This document shows positions 44,793-54,529 of a stretch of 64,000 nt of DNA, one piece after another. The stretch comes from Mesorhizobium opportunistum WSM2075 (lineage in GTDB: Bacteria; Pseudomonadota; Alphaproteobacteria; Rhizobiales; Rhizobiaceae): positions 3,042,001 through 3,106,000 of the forward strand of contig NC_015675.1 of the NCBI RefSeq assembly GCF_000176035.2, written 5' to 3'. The translations under genes and the position numbers were made by a program. A model generated the notes under the pieces. That model ran no database searches, was not told where the DNA came from, and saw only the letters and a program-made list of their open reading frames with translations. Each line of letters opens with the position of its first letter. The stretch's first letter is position 1.

Positions 44793-46049
44793 TCAAAGAC
44801 GCGCACGGCGCGCAGAGATGGCCGTCGCATACTGGGCAAGGGTTGATTCAGCAATTTTTTCCCATCCATAAAGATCGGCGACGCCCGCAGCTGCTTGAGA
44901 TCCCATCATTGCCGCTCGCGCCGGGTTGGCCAGAAGATCGATCATTTGAGTTGCCAGCGCCTGCGGGTCATTTTTTTCCACAAGAACACCACCCCCGATC
45001 CCTTCCACAATTTCCGTCATGCCGCCGACGCGCGTTGCCAGAACGGGAGTGCCCGCCGACAGGGCCTCGATCAGGCTCATTCCGAAGGATTCACTCAAGG
45101 AAGGATTTACGAGGAGCGATGCCTCGACATATCGCTGGGTCAACAACCCGTAGGGCAGGGTACCAAGAAAGCTGACGGTGGAAGCGATTGATGCGGGTAG
45201 CATGGCGCGCAATGCCGCTTCGTAAGAACCGAGATATTCGCGACCGCCCTTATAAAAGCGAGCGAGGTCGCGAACGTCATAATCCGAGCTCAAGTCAATC
45301 AAGAATTCGCGAGGAAGAGTGGCCGATGGACCAACGACCTCGAGGCGAGCCATGGGAAGTTCAGCACTCACAATCTGCCAGGCTTCCATCAATGTGTGGA
45401 GGCCCTTTTCGGGAGACACGCGGCCGACAAACAATACCCGGCCAGGAATTCGCGCTGTGGCCGAGACGGTATGGCTAACGGGGGCTCCATTCGGCAGAAC
45501 CGCGAAGGCTTTATCCAATTCGGCAAAGCGCTTGCGCGCGCCGGCGAGGACATGTCCAGAGCACCCGACGACAAGATCGGTGGCCGCCAGTGCGCGCCTC
45601 ATCGCTTCGCGGTCAAGTTCGGCAAGCCAGTCGCAATGCATGTGCAGCATGATTGCCGCTTTCGGCGCCGCTCGCCGGATCGCCGGCACGTACTGAGGGA
45701 AGTTCTGCACGTGGATTACATCAGGCGAGACCCGACGTATCGCCCGCAGGGCCTGGGCTAGATAGTCTACCGCATAGATACTTTGCGCGACCAACGGCGA
45801 TCGCGGCCTGACATGCCTCCAGACACGCGAGGCGAGGCCCCAAATACGTGCCGGCGCGCATCTCAGCAGTTCAAAACGTACGCGGTCGATCTCCAGTTGC
45901 GCCGGCATGCCCCGCAAACGTCGCGCCAAAACCGTCGTTTCGCAATCGCCACCCAGCCGCCTGGCAACCTCATATGTCCATATGCCAATCGAATTCTGGG
46001 CCGGCGGTGTCACTGTGTCAAAGGGCTGGCTCAGTATGACAACTTTCAT
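44793..46049 (-). CDS. glycosyltransferase family 4, 418 aa
   Basis: GT-B fold: VVILSQPFDTVTPPAQNSIG at the N-terminus, VLFVGRVSPEKGLHTLMEAW and the donor-site E-x7-E in NPSLSESFGMSLIEALSAGT, with VLATRVGGMTEIVEG. Start ATG overlaps the stop of the flippase gene (ATGA at 46046-46049). Last gene of a three-gene minus-strand operon. Adds a sugar to the repeat unit; donor unknown. Convergent with the 693-residue gene, 17 bases apart. Confidence 0.92.
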   Translation of the reverse strand: MKVVILSQPFDTVTPPAQNSIGIWTYEVARRLGGDCETTVLARRLRGMPAQLEIDRVRFELLRCAPARIWGLASRVWRHVRPRSPLVAQSIYAVDYLAQALRAIRRVSPDVIHVQNFPQYVPAIRRAAPKAAIMLHMHCDWLAELDREAMRRALAATDLVVGCSGHVLAGARKRFAELDKAFAVLPNGAPVSHTVSATARIPGRVLFVGRVSPEKGLHTLMEAWQIVSAELPMARLEVVGPSATLPREFLIDLSSDYDVRDLARFYKGGREYLGSYEAALRAMLPASIASTVSFLGTLPYGLLTQRYVEASLLVNPSLSESFGMSLIEALSAGTPVLATRVGGMTEIVEGIGGGVLVEKNDPQALATQMIDLLANPARAAMMGSQAAAGVADLYGWEKIAESTLAQYATAISARRARL

Positions 46050-47494
46050 CGGGCCCTCAGTCCAAGCACAAAATTACGTGCATTGAGCAGGTCGGGCCGC
46101 ACCAGCATGAAGGAGGCCGCGGCATAGACGATCGCGCCAACAAAGATGCCGCCGATCAGGACGAAGCCTGGCGCGGCGTTGGCGGGGGCGCCCCTTACCC
46201 ACATACTGACCAGCGCAAACATTGCGATCGATGCCAGAGCAAGCCGAGGGAAAATCACCAGCGGCCGGAGGACATCAATGTGGGCAATTCGGCGGATCTG
46301 GACAAGGAAGACCGGCAGAAGCAGTACGTTGCTGGCCACCAGGCCAGCGATGGCCCAGGCGAAGCTGACTTGCACGCCACCGGTTATGAAGACCAGGGCC
46401 AGAGCCGTATAGATCATGTTCAGCTTGAGCAGCAGCCCGGAGCGGCCTAGTGCGAGGATCGTATACGCGCAGATGCCGTCAACCGTTCTTTGTACTCCCA
46501 ATATCATCAATATCTGGACGGCCACGACGCCGACCGACCAATGTTGGCCGAAGATGAATGGAACGGCGACGGGCGCCACCGCTGCGAAACCGAAAAACGC
46601 TGGAAAACCAATGATCCCGGCGACGCGGATCGTCGTGTTGAAAAAGCTGTCTATCTTTTCTGGTTGAGCCTGGATGCGGGAAATGGTTGGCATCGTGATG
46701 GCCATAATCGGCCAGAGCAGGAATTCGACCAGAAGATCGAGAGGTCGACGCGCAAGGGCATATATGCCAACGGCGCTCGGACCGAGGAACGCACCAAGCA
46801 CGATCTTGGGGAGTTCATCGTTACCCAGGTTCCAGAGAGTTTGCACAATCAGTGGGCCGGCAAATCCAAAAAGCTCCCGGATACGGGCAAAGGAAAATCG
46901 GAAGCGCGGCTTCCATGTGCTGCCAATGAGAATGACGCTTGTCTCGACAATGGCTTTTGTGAGCTGCATCCACACGAGGCTCCACACGCCAAATCCGGCA
47001 AGCGCCATTGCCACTCCAAGCGTGCCGCCTACCACGGAGCCTGTCAGCGTTCGCACTGCAAAAAGGCGAAAGCTCAACTCCCGTTTCAAGATAGCCGCAG
47101 GGACGACATTAAAGGCCTGAATCACAACAACCGCGCTGGTCCACTTGACGAGCGCGTATAGCTGCGGCTGCTCGAACGCAGCTGCAATCATCCCGGCGGA
47201 CATCCAGATGAAGGTACTGATTACCGCTCCTGTCGAGATAAGCAGCCAGAACGCTGAGTCCAGATGAATGGGTTCGATTTCGGCCCGCTGAATAATGGCG
47301 TCGGGCAATCCCCGCGTTACCGGAGCGGCGAAAATATTCGGCACCACCATCGAGAGCGCGGCAAGCCCGAATGCCTCGGGGCTAAGATGGCGCGCCAGCA
47401 CCACGAACACGGCAAACATAGCGGCCTGCCGCCCCCAGGTTTCCGCAGCCGCCCAGAAAGCCCCGTTGGCGATCTGCTTACCAAATACACTCAC
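46046..47494 (-). CDS. Wzx-like oligosaccharide flippase (MOP superfamily), 482 aa
   Basis: Flips lipid-linked repeat units across the inner membrane. About 12-14 hydrophobic segments; the start GKQIANGAFWAAAETWGRQA and VVLARHLSPEAFGLAALSMV are typical of the Wzx/PST family, as is RIQAQPEKIDSFFNTTIR between later segments. GTG 47494 overlaps the stop of the upstream glycosidase gene (GTGA), preferred over an ATG 10 codons earlier. Coupled on both sides. Confidence 0.92.
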   Translation of the reverse strand: MSVFGKQIANGAFWAAAETWGRQAAMFAVFVVLARHLSPEAFGLAALSMVVPNIFAAPVTRGLPDAIIQRAEIEPIHLDSAFWLLISTGAVISTFIWMSAGMIAAAFEQPQLYALVKWTSAVVVIQAFNVVPAAILKRELSFRLFAVRTLTGSVVGGTLGVAMALAGFGVWSLVWMQLTKAIVETSVILIGSTWKPRFRFSFARIRELFGFAGPLIVQTLWNLGNDELPKIVLGAFLGPSAVGIYALARRPLDLLVEFLLWPIMAITMPTISRIQAQPEKIDSFFNTTIRVAGIIGFPAFFGFAAVAPVAVPFIFGQHWSVGVVAVQILMILGVQRTVDGICAYTILALGRSGLLLKLNMIYTALALVFITGGVQVSFAWAIAGLVASNVLLLPVFLVQIRRIAHIDVLRPLVIFPRLALASIAMFALVSMWVRGAPANAAPGFVLIGGIFVGAIVYAAASFMLVRPDLLNARNFVLGLRAR

Positions 47495-49080
47495 TGAACC
47501 GCCTGCTGATTGGAGAACAAACATGGATGCTTGGAGTGAAATTCGTAGGAATTTATCAATTCAGCCATAACGTCTTGGCGCGTTAATTTGTTGATACTGA
47601 GTTTACCGAGATAGGAATCTAGGCCGTTGTTGTCTGGCTCACGACCAAGAAGCACCCGGTATAGGAACGTTACATATTTCGCGTTTCCGAGGCCAGCCGG
47701 CAGCTTTCCTGTTCTGAATTCGACCGAATTCAATATCAGCAGGAGTGTTGACGAGATCGACGGGTCGGTTTTCAAGGCGACAACCTGGCTCCACTGCTCG
47801 ATCGGCGAGGGCATGCGATGCAGGAGCAAGCAGTATGCATAAGCAACCCGGTTTGCCGGGTTCAAGGAGGACTTATCAATAGTATCGATAGAACAGGGGT
47901 GAATTGCACGCACAGGTCCCGGTGAAGGATCCGATGCCTGCTCGCTAAGCATCGGGCTCGTCGTTGTCACTGTTGGCGAAACCAAACCCGACTTACCGCC
48001 CGCTATGAACTTCTTTACCGCCTCGTATGCTGGTTTTTCTCCACCGGGAGTCCATAACCCGCCGCCACGTTTTTCCAGCCGGACGAGGCCCATAAAAGCC
48101 TCATAGCTTGGCGCCCAGTAGGTCTCATCGAGGAGCTCGTAAATGTGGGCAGCCTGGACGTCATAGGAAGAGTGATATTTGCGCAGGAGGTTCATGGTTT
48201 CGAGCAGACCTTCGGCCTGCTGGCTTTCTCCTCGTTGGCTGCCTTCGCTGTAATTGAACTCAGTCAACCAAATCGGTTTGCCGAACGTCGCCAGGAACTT
48301 GAATGCCTCCTCGGGATCACCCTCATAGAGGTGCCAGACCGAAATATCCCATCTTATGCCGTCTTGCCGCATGCGCGTGAATGCCGCGCGATGGCCCCAG
48401 CCTGCGGTTCCCATCGCTTTCCTTATGGTCGGGTCGATCGCGATGGTGGCGTCTGAAAGACCGCGCAGCACCGCGCTCACCTTCACCCAGCGTGGGCTGA
48501 AATAGTCTGATTTTTCCATGCCGCTGGCCGGTCCCCAGGCACAGCTGTACTGCACTCCGTCATCCTTTATCTCGCAGGGCAACAGGATGGCATAGTTCTC
48601 CATCTCGTTGCCGAGCTCCCAGACGCGAATGTCGTCCTTGAAGCGAGATACAAGTGTCGATGCAAGACGATAGGCTTGTGCGTAAAGTTCATCGACAGTG
48701 CTGTGGTCGAGATCGAGCTCGGGTGTGATCACCGGCAGGATCTCTACCCCGCGTGCCCTCCCAGCCTTGATCAGTTCGGCAAGTCTGGCTGCGCTATCCA
48801 CGTTGGAAATGTTGACACGGTAGGACCTCATCCCGAGGTCACGGACGTAGTCGAGCTGCTTTTCGATGGATATACCGGGATAAGCATTGAACGGATGGCC
48901 ATTCACGCCCCAAAGCAAGTCCGCAGCGGACGCACCGGTGGTGATCAGGCACCATAGGCATAGCCAAGGACATATGGTCGCCGCGGCAAGGTGGCCAACG
49001 ACTCCGAATCCCGATGACTTGGTCGCGGCCCGCATCAGGTCAAACTTGCCTGGACGTCGCCAGATATCATGTGCCTTCAC
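47491..49080 (-). CDS. secreted glycosidase-like barrel with C-terminal DUF4214, 529 aa
   Basis: An N-terminal hydrophobic segment (AATICPWLCLWCLITTGASA) suggests export. A clan-A-type (beta/alpha)8 glycosidase follows: LLWGVNGHPFNAYPG, acid/base Glu in WELGNEMENYA (about residue 155) and nucleophile Glu in PIWLTEFNYSEGS (about 276). The C-terminal 60 residues are DUF4214-like (FLYRVLLGREPDNNGLDSYL), a module known from S-layer and secreted enzymes. Head of an operon with the flippase and GT4 by 4-base overlaps. It may trim, edit or release the polymer in the periplasm; family-level role only. Confidence 0.83.
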   Translation of the reverse strand: MKAHDIWRRPGKFDLMRAATKSSGFGVVGHLAAATICPWLCLWCLITTGASAADLLWGVNGHPFNAYPGISIEKQLDYVRDLGMRSYRVNISNVDSAARLAELIKAGRARGVEILPVITPELDLDHSTVDELYAQAYRLASTLVSRFKDDIRVWELGNEMENYAILLPCEIKDDGVQYSCAWGPASGMEKSDYFSPRWVKVSAVLRGLSDATIAIDPTIRKAMGTAGWGHRAAFTRMRQDGIRWDISVWHLYEGDPEEAFKFLATFGKPIWLTEFNYSEGSQRGESQQAEGLLETMNLLRKYHSSYDVQAAHIYELLDETYWAPSYEAFMGLVRLEKRGGGLWTPGGEKPAYEAVKKFIAGGKSGLVSPTVTTTSPMLSEQASDPSPGPVRAIHPCSIDTIDKSSLNPANRVAYAYCLLLHRMPSPIEQWSQVVALKTDPSISSTLLLILNSVEFRTGKLPAGLGNAKYVTFLYRVLLGREPDNNGLDSYLGKLSINKLTRQDVMAELINSYEFHSKHPCLFSNQQAVQ

Positions 49081-49355
49081 TCCATTGCCAGATCTGTCAC
49101 TGATCCATCGAAGAGATCATTTGAGGCCGGCGATGTCGGGCGGCATCTTACCATTGGCGAGCCGGCGCGAACCCCAGACATTGGGCGTAGCTGTCAGCCC
49201 CTGGACACGCCCTTCGGATGAGAACGGCCGGAAACCGTACTTTGCGCCAGCTAAGTCGCAAGGCCAGGATGACCTTGGCCTTCCCATCATGCAAAGTCTG
49301 ACAGACCGAGAGCTTATCCCCGCGCCGCTATCCTTGCGCCCAATTGTGATTGTTG

Positions 49356-50492
49356 ATGACGCGACATTGGACGATAAACGGCCGTTTCCTGGCGCAACCG
49401 ACGACAGGAGTTCAAAGATATGCACGCGAGATCATTTCGGCGCTGGACGGCTTGCTCGCCGATCGAGGTCCATTGGCAAGAGACCTAGCGGTTGAGTTGT
49501 TGGCTCCCCCCGGCCCACATGACCTGGCGGGCCTTTCAGCGATCGACGTCCGGACAGTCGGCAGCTTCGGGGGGCATGCCTGGGAACAAGCCGTCCTTCC
49601 GGCTCGTCTTCGTGGCGGTCTGCTTAGCCTATGCAACACAGGCCCTTTGAGCGTGCGCAGACACATACTGTGCATTCACGACGTCAATACGCGAATATGC
49701 CCGCAGAGCTATTCGCTGCCGTTTCGACTGCTTTACCGTACACTGGTACCTGCCTTGGGCAAGACTGCACTGAAGATAACAACGGTCTCGCAATACTCTG
49801 CCGGAGAGTTGATGAGGCACGGCGTGTCTTCAGCGTCCAAGATCGAGGTCATCGGCAACGGGCACGAACATTCGCTTCGCTGGGTGCCTCGTCATTCAGA
49901 CCGCACCCGGGCTGTCGCCGGACCAAGGACGATTGTTGTGCTCGGCAGTTCAATTCCGCACAAGAACATAGGTCTGATCCTTGGCCTGCAGGATAGGCTT
50001 GGTTCGGCGGGCCTGCAGGTGGCGGTCGTCGGCGCCTCTGCCTCCCGTGTCTTCAGCAGGATCGACTACAAGAACGCGCCAAACGTCGTCTGGCTGGGAA
50101 GAACGTCGGACGCGGAACTGGCTGCACTTTTGCAGGACTCTTTGTGCCTGGCGTTCCCGTCACTTGTTGAGGGCTTTGGATTGCCGCCGCTCGAAGCCAT
50201 GTCTCTTGGATGTCCGGTCGTCATGTCGGACCGTGCAAGCCTCCCAGAAATCGGCGGAGATGCCGTTCTTTACGCTTCCCCCGATAATGCCAATGCCTGG
50301 TTCGACTGTTTCATGCGGCTGCAACAGAACGAGGGTCTCAGACGCGATTTGTCTTCGCGCGGCCGGGCGAGAGCAGCTCGATACAGCTGGACCGCATCGG
50401 CTCAACGATATCTCGAACTGATGGCTCGTGCAGATGGGGTTCCGGAAGTGGCGCCGTGCCGTCTTGAAGACATTGAACGCCTTGCAACCTGA
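49356..50492 (+). CDS. glycosyltransferase family 4, 378 aa
   Basis: GT-B transferase: WTINGRFLAQPTTGVQRYAR (typical start of WbdA/WbpY-like enzymes), LCIHDVNTRICP, TVSQYSAGELMRHGV, IVVLGSSIPHKNIGLILGL, and the E-x7-E donor site FPSLVEGFGLPPLEAMSLGC. Such proteins are often mannosyl- or rhamnosyltransferases. ATG 49356 is preferred to the TTG codons before it. It runs opposite to the glycosidase operon, with a 275-base shared upstream region. Confidence 0.92.
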   Translation: MTRHWTINGRFLAQPTTGVQRYAREIISALDGLLADRGPLARDLAVELLAPPGPHDLAGLSAIDVRTVGSFGGHAWEQAVLPARLRGGLLSLCNTGPLSVRRHILCIHDVNTRICPQSYSLPFRLLYRTLVPALGKTALKITTVSQYSAGELMRHGVSSASKIEVIGNGHEHSLRWVPRHSDRTRAVAGPRTIVVLGSSIPHKNIGLILGLQDRLGSAGLQVAVVGASASRVFSRIDYKNAPNVVWLGRTSDAELAALLQDSLCLAFPSLVEGFGLPPLEAMSLGCPVVMSDRASLPEIGGDAVLYASPDNANAWFDCFMRLQQNEGLRRDLSSRGRARAARYSWTASAQRYLELMARADGVPEVAPCRLEDIERLAT

Positions 50493-50513
50493 CAGTTCGG
50501 ACCGCGGATCTAA

Positions 50514-50768
50514 TTAATTGGCTCGCAACGGACCGTCATAGACCGTTACGGCGCAATCGATCTTGGCTGCGACCACAGGTCTGTGTTTGTCGTCATATAC
50601 CTGGACAGCCAGCGCGCTCTTCACACCATCATGCCATTCGTCTTGCGCTATGGCCACGAGCATCCTGATGGCGTCGGCCTGCGCCTCGGCAATGCCCAGG
50701 TATTCGGTACCTTCTGTGTCGGGCGAGCGTGTTTTGCCGTCCTGGATGTCGAAAAAAAACACGGGCAT
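50514..50768 (-). CDS. DUF6894 family protein, 84 aa
   Basis: Small soluble protein beginning MPVFFFDIQDGKTRSPDTEG, the hallmark of the DUF6894 family, common in multi-copy form in rhizobia. The rest (AEAQADAIRMLVAIAQDEW; ALAVQVYDDKHRPVV) fits. No function is known. Convergent with the GT4 gene. Confidence 0.85.
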   Translation of the reverse strand: MPVFFFDIQDGKTRSPDTEGTEYLGIAEAQADAIRMLVAIAQDEWHDGVKSALAVQVYDDKHRPVVAAKIDCAVTVYDGPLRAN

Positions 50769-51131
50769 TAATTATCTCAACCTTATTAAACTGCGACGTC
50801 AAAAATACCGCTCGCCGAGGCGCTTGGGCTGTGCTGGCGCCAGTTCATAAGTCAATTTCCTGACACAGGACAGCAACCGCAGGTGGGAACCAAAACGGAG
50901 CTGTGCACAACCTGGCAGAAGCTTGATCACAAGATATAAGGTAGCGATATAATTCGTTACCTATCGTTTCGGAATACGTGAGCCAATGTGGAACTCTGCC
51001 GACAACTATGCGGCGATCGACCCCACCGTTAGGAGAGCCTGTTTGTCAGACGAATGAGCAAGAGCTGGGGCTTGTGTGATATTGTCGCCGCTTGACCGAT
51101 ATCTGTTCCAGCCATTTGGAGTTTTCTAGTC
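50769..51131. other. intergenic stretch upstream of phosphomannomutase
   Basis: AT-richer spacer of about 360 bases without a gene. It contains a perfect TATAAT at 50948-50953 and an adjacent GTAxCG...CGxTAC palindrome, consistent with promoter DNA. Confidence 0.5.
50923..50953 (+). promoter_or_regulatory. candidate sigma-70 promoter
   Basis: TTGATC (50923-50928), 19-base spacer, TATAAT (50948-50953). The -10 matches the consensus exactly; the spacer is 2 longer than ideal. It would give a leader of about 170 bases for the phosphomannomutase gene. Confidence 0.35.
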
Positions 51132-52652
51132 TTGACCCCCAGGATCGTCGGCGAGGCCTTGCCCAACAGCTTCGAATTCGAAACCGCGGCGCTGATAAAG
51201 CCGTCCGGCTTCCGCGAATATGACGCGCGCTGGTGGTTTGGCCACCCCGGTTCGGCTGTGCCGCCGGAGCTCAACTTGATCGGTGTCCAGGCGCTCGGCA
51301 TGGGGCTTGGCACGCTGATCCGCCGTCTCGGAGCCGGCCCCGACATCGTCACCGGGCATGATTTCCGTTCCTATTCGCTGTCGATCAAGCTGGCGCTGGT
51401 GTCCGGATTGATGGCCGCTGGCGCACGGGTGAGGGATATCGGCCTGGCGCTGTCGCCGATGGCCTATTTCGCCCAGTTCGCGCTGGAAACCCAGTCGGTG
51501 GCCATGGTCACCGCCTCGCACAACGAAAATGGCTGGACCGGCGTCAAGATGGGAGCGGCGCGGCCACTGACCTTCGGACCCGAGGAGATGAGCGCGCTGA
51601 AGGCGATCGTGCAGGCCGGAGATTTCGACCTTGTCGGCGGTGGTTCCTATGATTTCATCCGCGATTTTCGCGCCACCTATCTCGACGACCTGACCAGGGA
51701 CAAGCGTATCGCGCGAAAGCTGAAAGTGGTCGCCGCCTGCGGCAACGGCACCGCCGGCGCCTTTGCCCCGGAAGCGTTGCAGCGCATCGGCTGCGAGGTG
51801 ATCCCGCTCGATACCGAACTCGACCACACCTTCCCGCGCTACAACCCCAATCCCGAAGACATGCAGATGCTGCATGCCATAAGGGACAAGGTTTTGGAGA
51901 CCGGCGCCGATGTCGGGCTGGGTTTTGACGGCGACGGCGACCGCTGCGGCGTCGTCGACAATGAAGGCAACGAGATTTTTGCCGACAAGGTCGGCGTGAT
52001 GCTCGCGCGCGACATCTCCGGCCAGCACCCGGGTTCGACCTTCGTGGTCGACGTCAAGTCGACCGGGCTGTTCAACACCGACAGCGTGCTTAAGGCCAAT
52101 GGCGCCGTCACCGACTACTGGAAGACCGGCCACTCCTACATCAAGCGGCGTGTCGCCGAACTCGGCGCCGTCGCCGGCTTCGAGAAATCGGGACATTTCT
52201 TCTTCAACCCGCCGATCGGGCGCGGCTATGACGATGGGCTGGTCACGGCCATCGCCATCTGCCAGATGCTCGACCGCAACCCGGACAGCTCGATGGCCGA
52301 CCTCTATCGTGCGCTGCCACTGACCTTCGGCACGCCGACCATGTCGCCGCACTGCGCGGACGACGTGAAGTATGGCGTGGTCGAGCGGGTGGTCTCCGAC
52401 TTTCAGGCGATGATGCGCGACGGCGCCGCTTTCGCCGGCCAGAAGATATCGGCCCTGATCACCGTCAACGGCGTGCGTGTCGTCGCCGAGGATGGCACCT
52501 GGGGGCTGGTGCGGGCGTCTTCGAACAAGCCTGAGCTCGTCGTGGTCGTCGAAAGCCCGGTGTCGTCGCAGCGTCGCCGCCAGATGTTCGAGGCCGTCGA
52601 CGCCGTGCTGCGCCGCAGCCCCGAAGTCGGCACCTACAACCAGACCTTTTGA
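51132..52652 (+). CDS. phosphomannomutase/phosphoglucomutase, 506 aa
   Basis: Alpha-D-phosphohexomutase, interconverting hexose-6-phosphate and hexose-1-phosphate, supplying mannose-1-phosphate and probably glucose-1-phosphate. Catalytic phosphoserine in VTASHNENGWTGVK (about residue 125), metal-binding loop GFDGDGDRCG (about 264), sugar loop GFEKSGHFFF, and RASSNKPELVVVVES for phosphate binding. TTG start at 51132. It works with the ManC-AGE fusion at 21895 to make GDP-mannose. Its codon use is higher-GC than the surrounding accessory DNA, as for a core gene. Confidence 0.94.
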   Translation: MTPRIVGEALPNSFEFETAALIKPSGFREYDARWWFGHPGSAVPPELNLIGVQALGMGLGTLIRRLGAGPDIVTGHDFRSYSLSIKLALVSGLMAAGARVRDIGLALSPMAYFAQFALETQSVAMVTASHNENGWTGVKMGAARPLTFGPEEMSALKAIVQAGDFDLVGGGSYDFIRDFRATYLDDLTRDKRIARKLKVVAACGNGTAGAFAPEALQRIGCEVIPLDTELDHTFPRYNPNPEDMQMLHAIRDKVLETGADVGLGFDGDGDRCGVVDNEGNEIFADKVGVMLARDISGQHPGSTFVVDVKSTGLFNTDSVLKANGAVTDYWKTGHSYIKRRVAELGAVAGFEKSGHFFFNPPIGRGYDDGLVTAIAICQMLDRNPDSSMADLYRALPLTFGTPTMSPHCADDVKYGVVERVVSDFQAMMRDGAAFAGQKISALITVNGVRVVAEDGTWGLVRASSNKPELVVVVESPVSSQRRRQMFEAVDAVLRRSPEVGTYNQTF

Positions 52653-53494
52653 GAGGCGGGTTTTGCCATTTGGTCTGAGGCAGACATGGATTGGGTCAAA
52701 GACGTGAAGCCTGTGCGAGGCTGATGGTTCAAACCAACTGGCGCCCACCTGCCTGGTACGACACGACGAGATGTAGCCCGGCTAGTCGGCCGGCAGCCGA
52801 TAATTCGCAGGGATTTTCTGTGGTGAGGTCCGCCGCGACGAAGCATCCAATTGGCCGGCCGGCGGTTCGGGCTTGCCACCCCCGCGAAGACGACAGAGAT
52901 GGGACCTATCGACGGCGATGCCTGCGCTGGCGTCATGTTGCGGCGAAGTCAGTCGGTCTGTCTACTTGACTTGCCCGGCCACCTTTCGCTCAACATCTCC
53001 CTTGGGATGGCATGCAAGGATCAGCAACGCCACCATTGAGCCCAGTCAGCAAACCTCCAGTACTCCATATGCTGTAGTACACCTCCAGAAGCCATCTCAA
53101 GGGATAGTTTTCTCTCCTGAGAGACGCCTTGCGCATGATTGCTCCACGGGACAGATTGGCACGCCGGAGCCCTAGCGCCCGGCTCGGCCCGGCTGCCTAT
53201 CCTGTCGCCAAGGACCCCCCGCCAGCAGCCGGGCCTGAGCGGCTGAGGGGACAACCAACCTACCTATTTGTGATCGTGGTTGCTATTCGGAAGGACTAAT
53301 TGCCTACCGGGCGGGGCGAGGGCATCATGGCCGATGCGATTTTCGGCAACCAGATTTGCGTTGTGTGGCACGCAGGCATTCGCGACAAGACCAACGCAGC
53401 CATGTTCGGCGTAGGGAAGCAGTCCGCGATGGGGCGCTCACAAAAAACCCGCGCTGCCGCCAGTGAGGATCCAGGCCATAGCGAGATTGGTGGG
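52653..53494. other. gene-poor stretch, about 840 bases
   Basis: No convincing gene or RNA. Frames present on both strands look random. An upstream frame from 53300 leads into the 53495 gene but is not well supported. Confidence 0.4.
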
Positions 53495-53851
53495 ATGTCG
53501 ATACTCAGCTTCATATCCAGACATCCATCGCGTAGTCGACCTGCGGGGATCGCGCGGTTCGATTTTCTGGCAATGATCTTCGACAAGTTTGCTGCCGAGT
53601 TGGATGCCGAGAAAGAAAATCTCGTAAATCGCTATAGAAGCAGTGTCACCAACGCCGCCTTCCTTGACGAGGCGATTGAAAACCGTTCTGTGTCGCCAGA
53701 TCGTTCGTTGCAACTTAGCAGGCTGACAAATCTGATCTTGAGCTACGAACGGCGGATCGCGATGCTGTCACGCCAGACAGATGCGATGGCAGAATTTCGC
53801 GCTGCAATGCATAACCTGCGAGATGACGCAACAGCGCGTCGGAATGTATGA
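53495..53851 (+). CDS. hypothetical protein, 118 aa
   Basis: Starting at ATG 53495 (MSILSFISRHPSRSR), with GGTGGG close upstream, the product is helical in the C-terminal half (DFLAMIFDKFAAELDAEKENL; TNLILSYERRIAMLSRQTDAM; EFRAAMHNLRDDA). No known domain. A longer version from 53300 is possible but its N-terminal part is low-complexity. Confidence 0.5.
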   Translation: MSILSFISRHPSRSRPAGIARFDFLAMIFDKFAAELDAEKENLVNRYRSSVTNAAFLDEAIENRSVSPDRSLQLSRLTNLILSYERRIAMLSRQTDAMAEFRAAMHNLRDDATARRNV

Positions 53852-54337
53852 GAAGCGCGATGTAGCGTTCTGAATCATGGGACGGCTTCCCATCGAGCAG
53901 CAAGACGGAATTTCGGCAGGCAAGCTGCCTCTAGCGAGGCAGGCATCTCCGTCTCGCCATCCCAGACCGTCCGCGCGCCTGTTGAGTCGAGGATGCAAAC
54001 GTACCTCTGAAGTGTCCTTTGTTGAGCGGCACGATTGCACCTGCGGCTTGATCGGTTTGGTTTTCATGTTCGGCTTGACGGCTATCGAGGGTGCGGTGTC
54101 GGCTGGCTTCGGCTGCTCGCCGGTTCGGATTTCCGGCGCTTGCGGCCCCGCCCGACGTAAGATTGACCGACACCCGGTGAGTCTGCCACTGCCGGTTCAC
54201 CGGCCCGAACAAAAGCTCGAAACTGACCTGCAGCGGCACCGACAAAATGCACTGGCCTTTCCGCCGGTGGAGTCTCTAACCTGGATCCATCGCTTATCCG
54301 GCGCTTTGCCGGACTTTAGGATTGTCCTAACAACTGC
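53852..54337. other. decayed gene-poor DNA before the methyltransferase relic
   Basis: No intact gene. Near 54297-54340 the frame reads GALPDFRIVLTTA, which could be the preceding part of the methyltransferase relic in another frame. Confidence 0.35.
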
Positions 54338-54529
54338 ATGAACAGGACTCTGCACAGCGACCACACAGTGTACTTCTGGCAAACCCTTGGATCTGGATCA
54401 GCGGAGCTAGCACGCGTTCTCAAGCCAGGTGGGCGAGTCGTGCTGGGCTTCCTCCCTATGGCGCATATGGACCGCTTGGACATGCCAACCGACACCGCGC
54501 GACGGGTGGGCGAACATGAGTTGATGTGA
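54338..54529 (+). pseudogene. relic of a SAM-dependent methyltransferase
   Basis: Short frame containing HTVYFWQTLGSGSAELARVL followed by KPGGRVVLGFLPMAHMDRL, the motif IV-V region of class I methyltransferases (ubiE-like: TVYFW, LKPGGRLVLGF). The N-terminal half with the SAM-binding glycine loop is absent in frame, and the C-terminus is cut short at a TGA. An upstream snippet (DFRIVLTT) appears to be the previous segment in a different frame. Non-functional remnant. Confidence 0.72.

Noticed and set aside
51126..52748. Minus-strand frame of 540 codons opposite phosphomannomutase
   Set aside because: High-GC antisense shadow; His, Asp and Gly rich with no known motif, while the plus-strand mutase is complete.
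53300..53494. N-terminal extension of the 53495 protein
   Set aside because: The segment is low complexity and without a ribosome binding site; the later ATG has better support.
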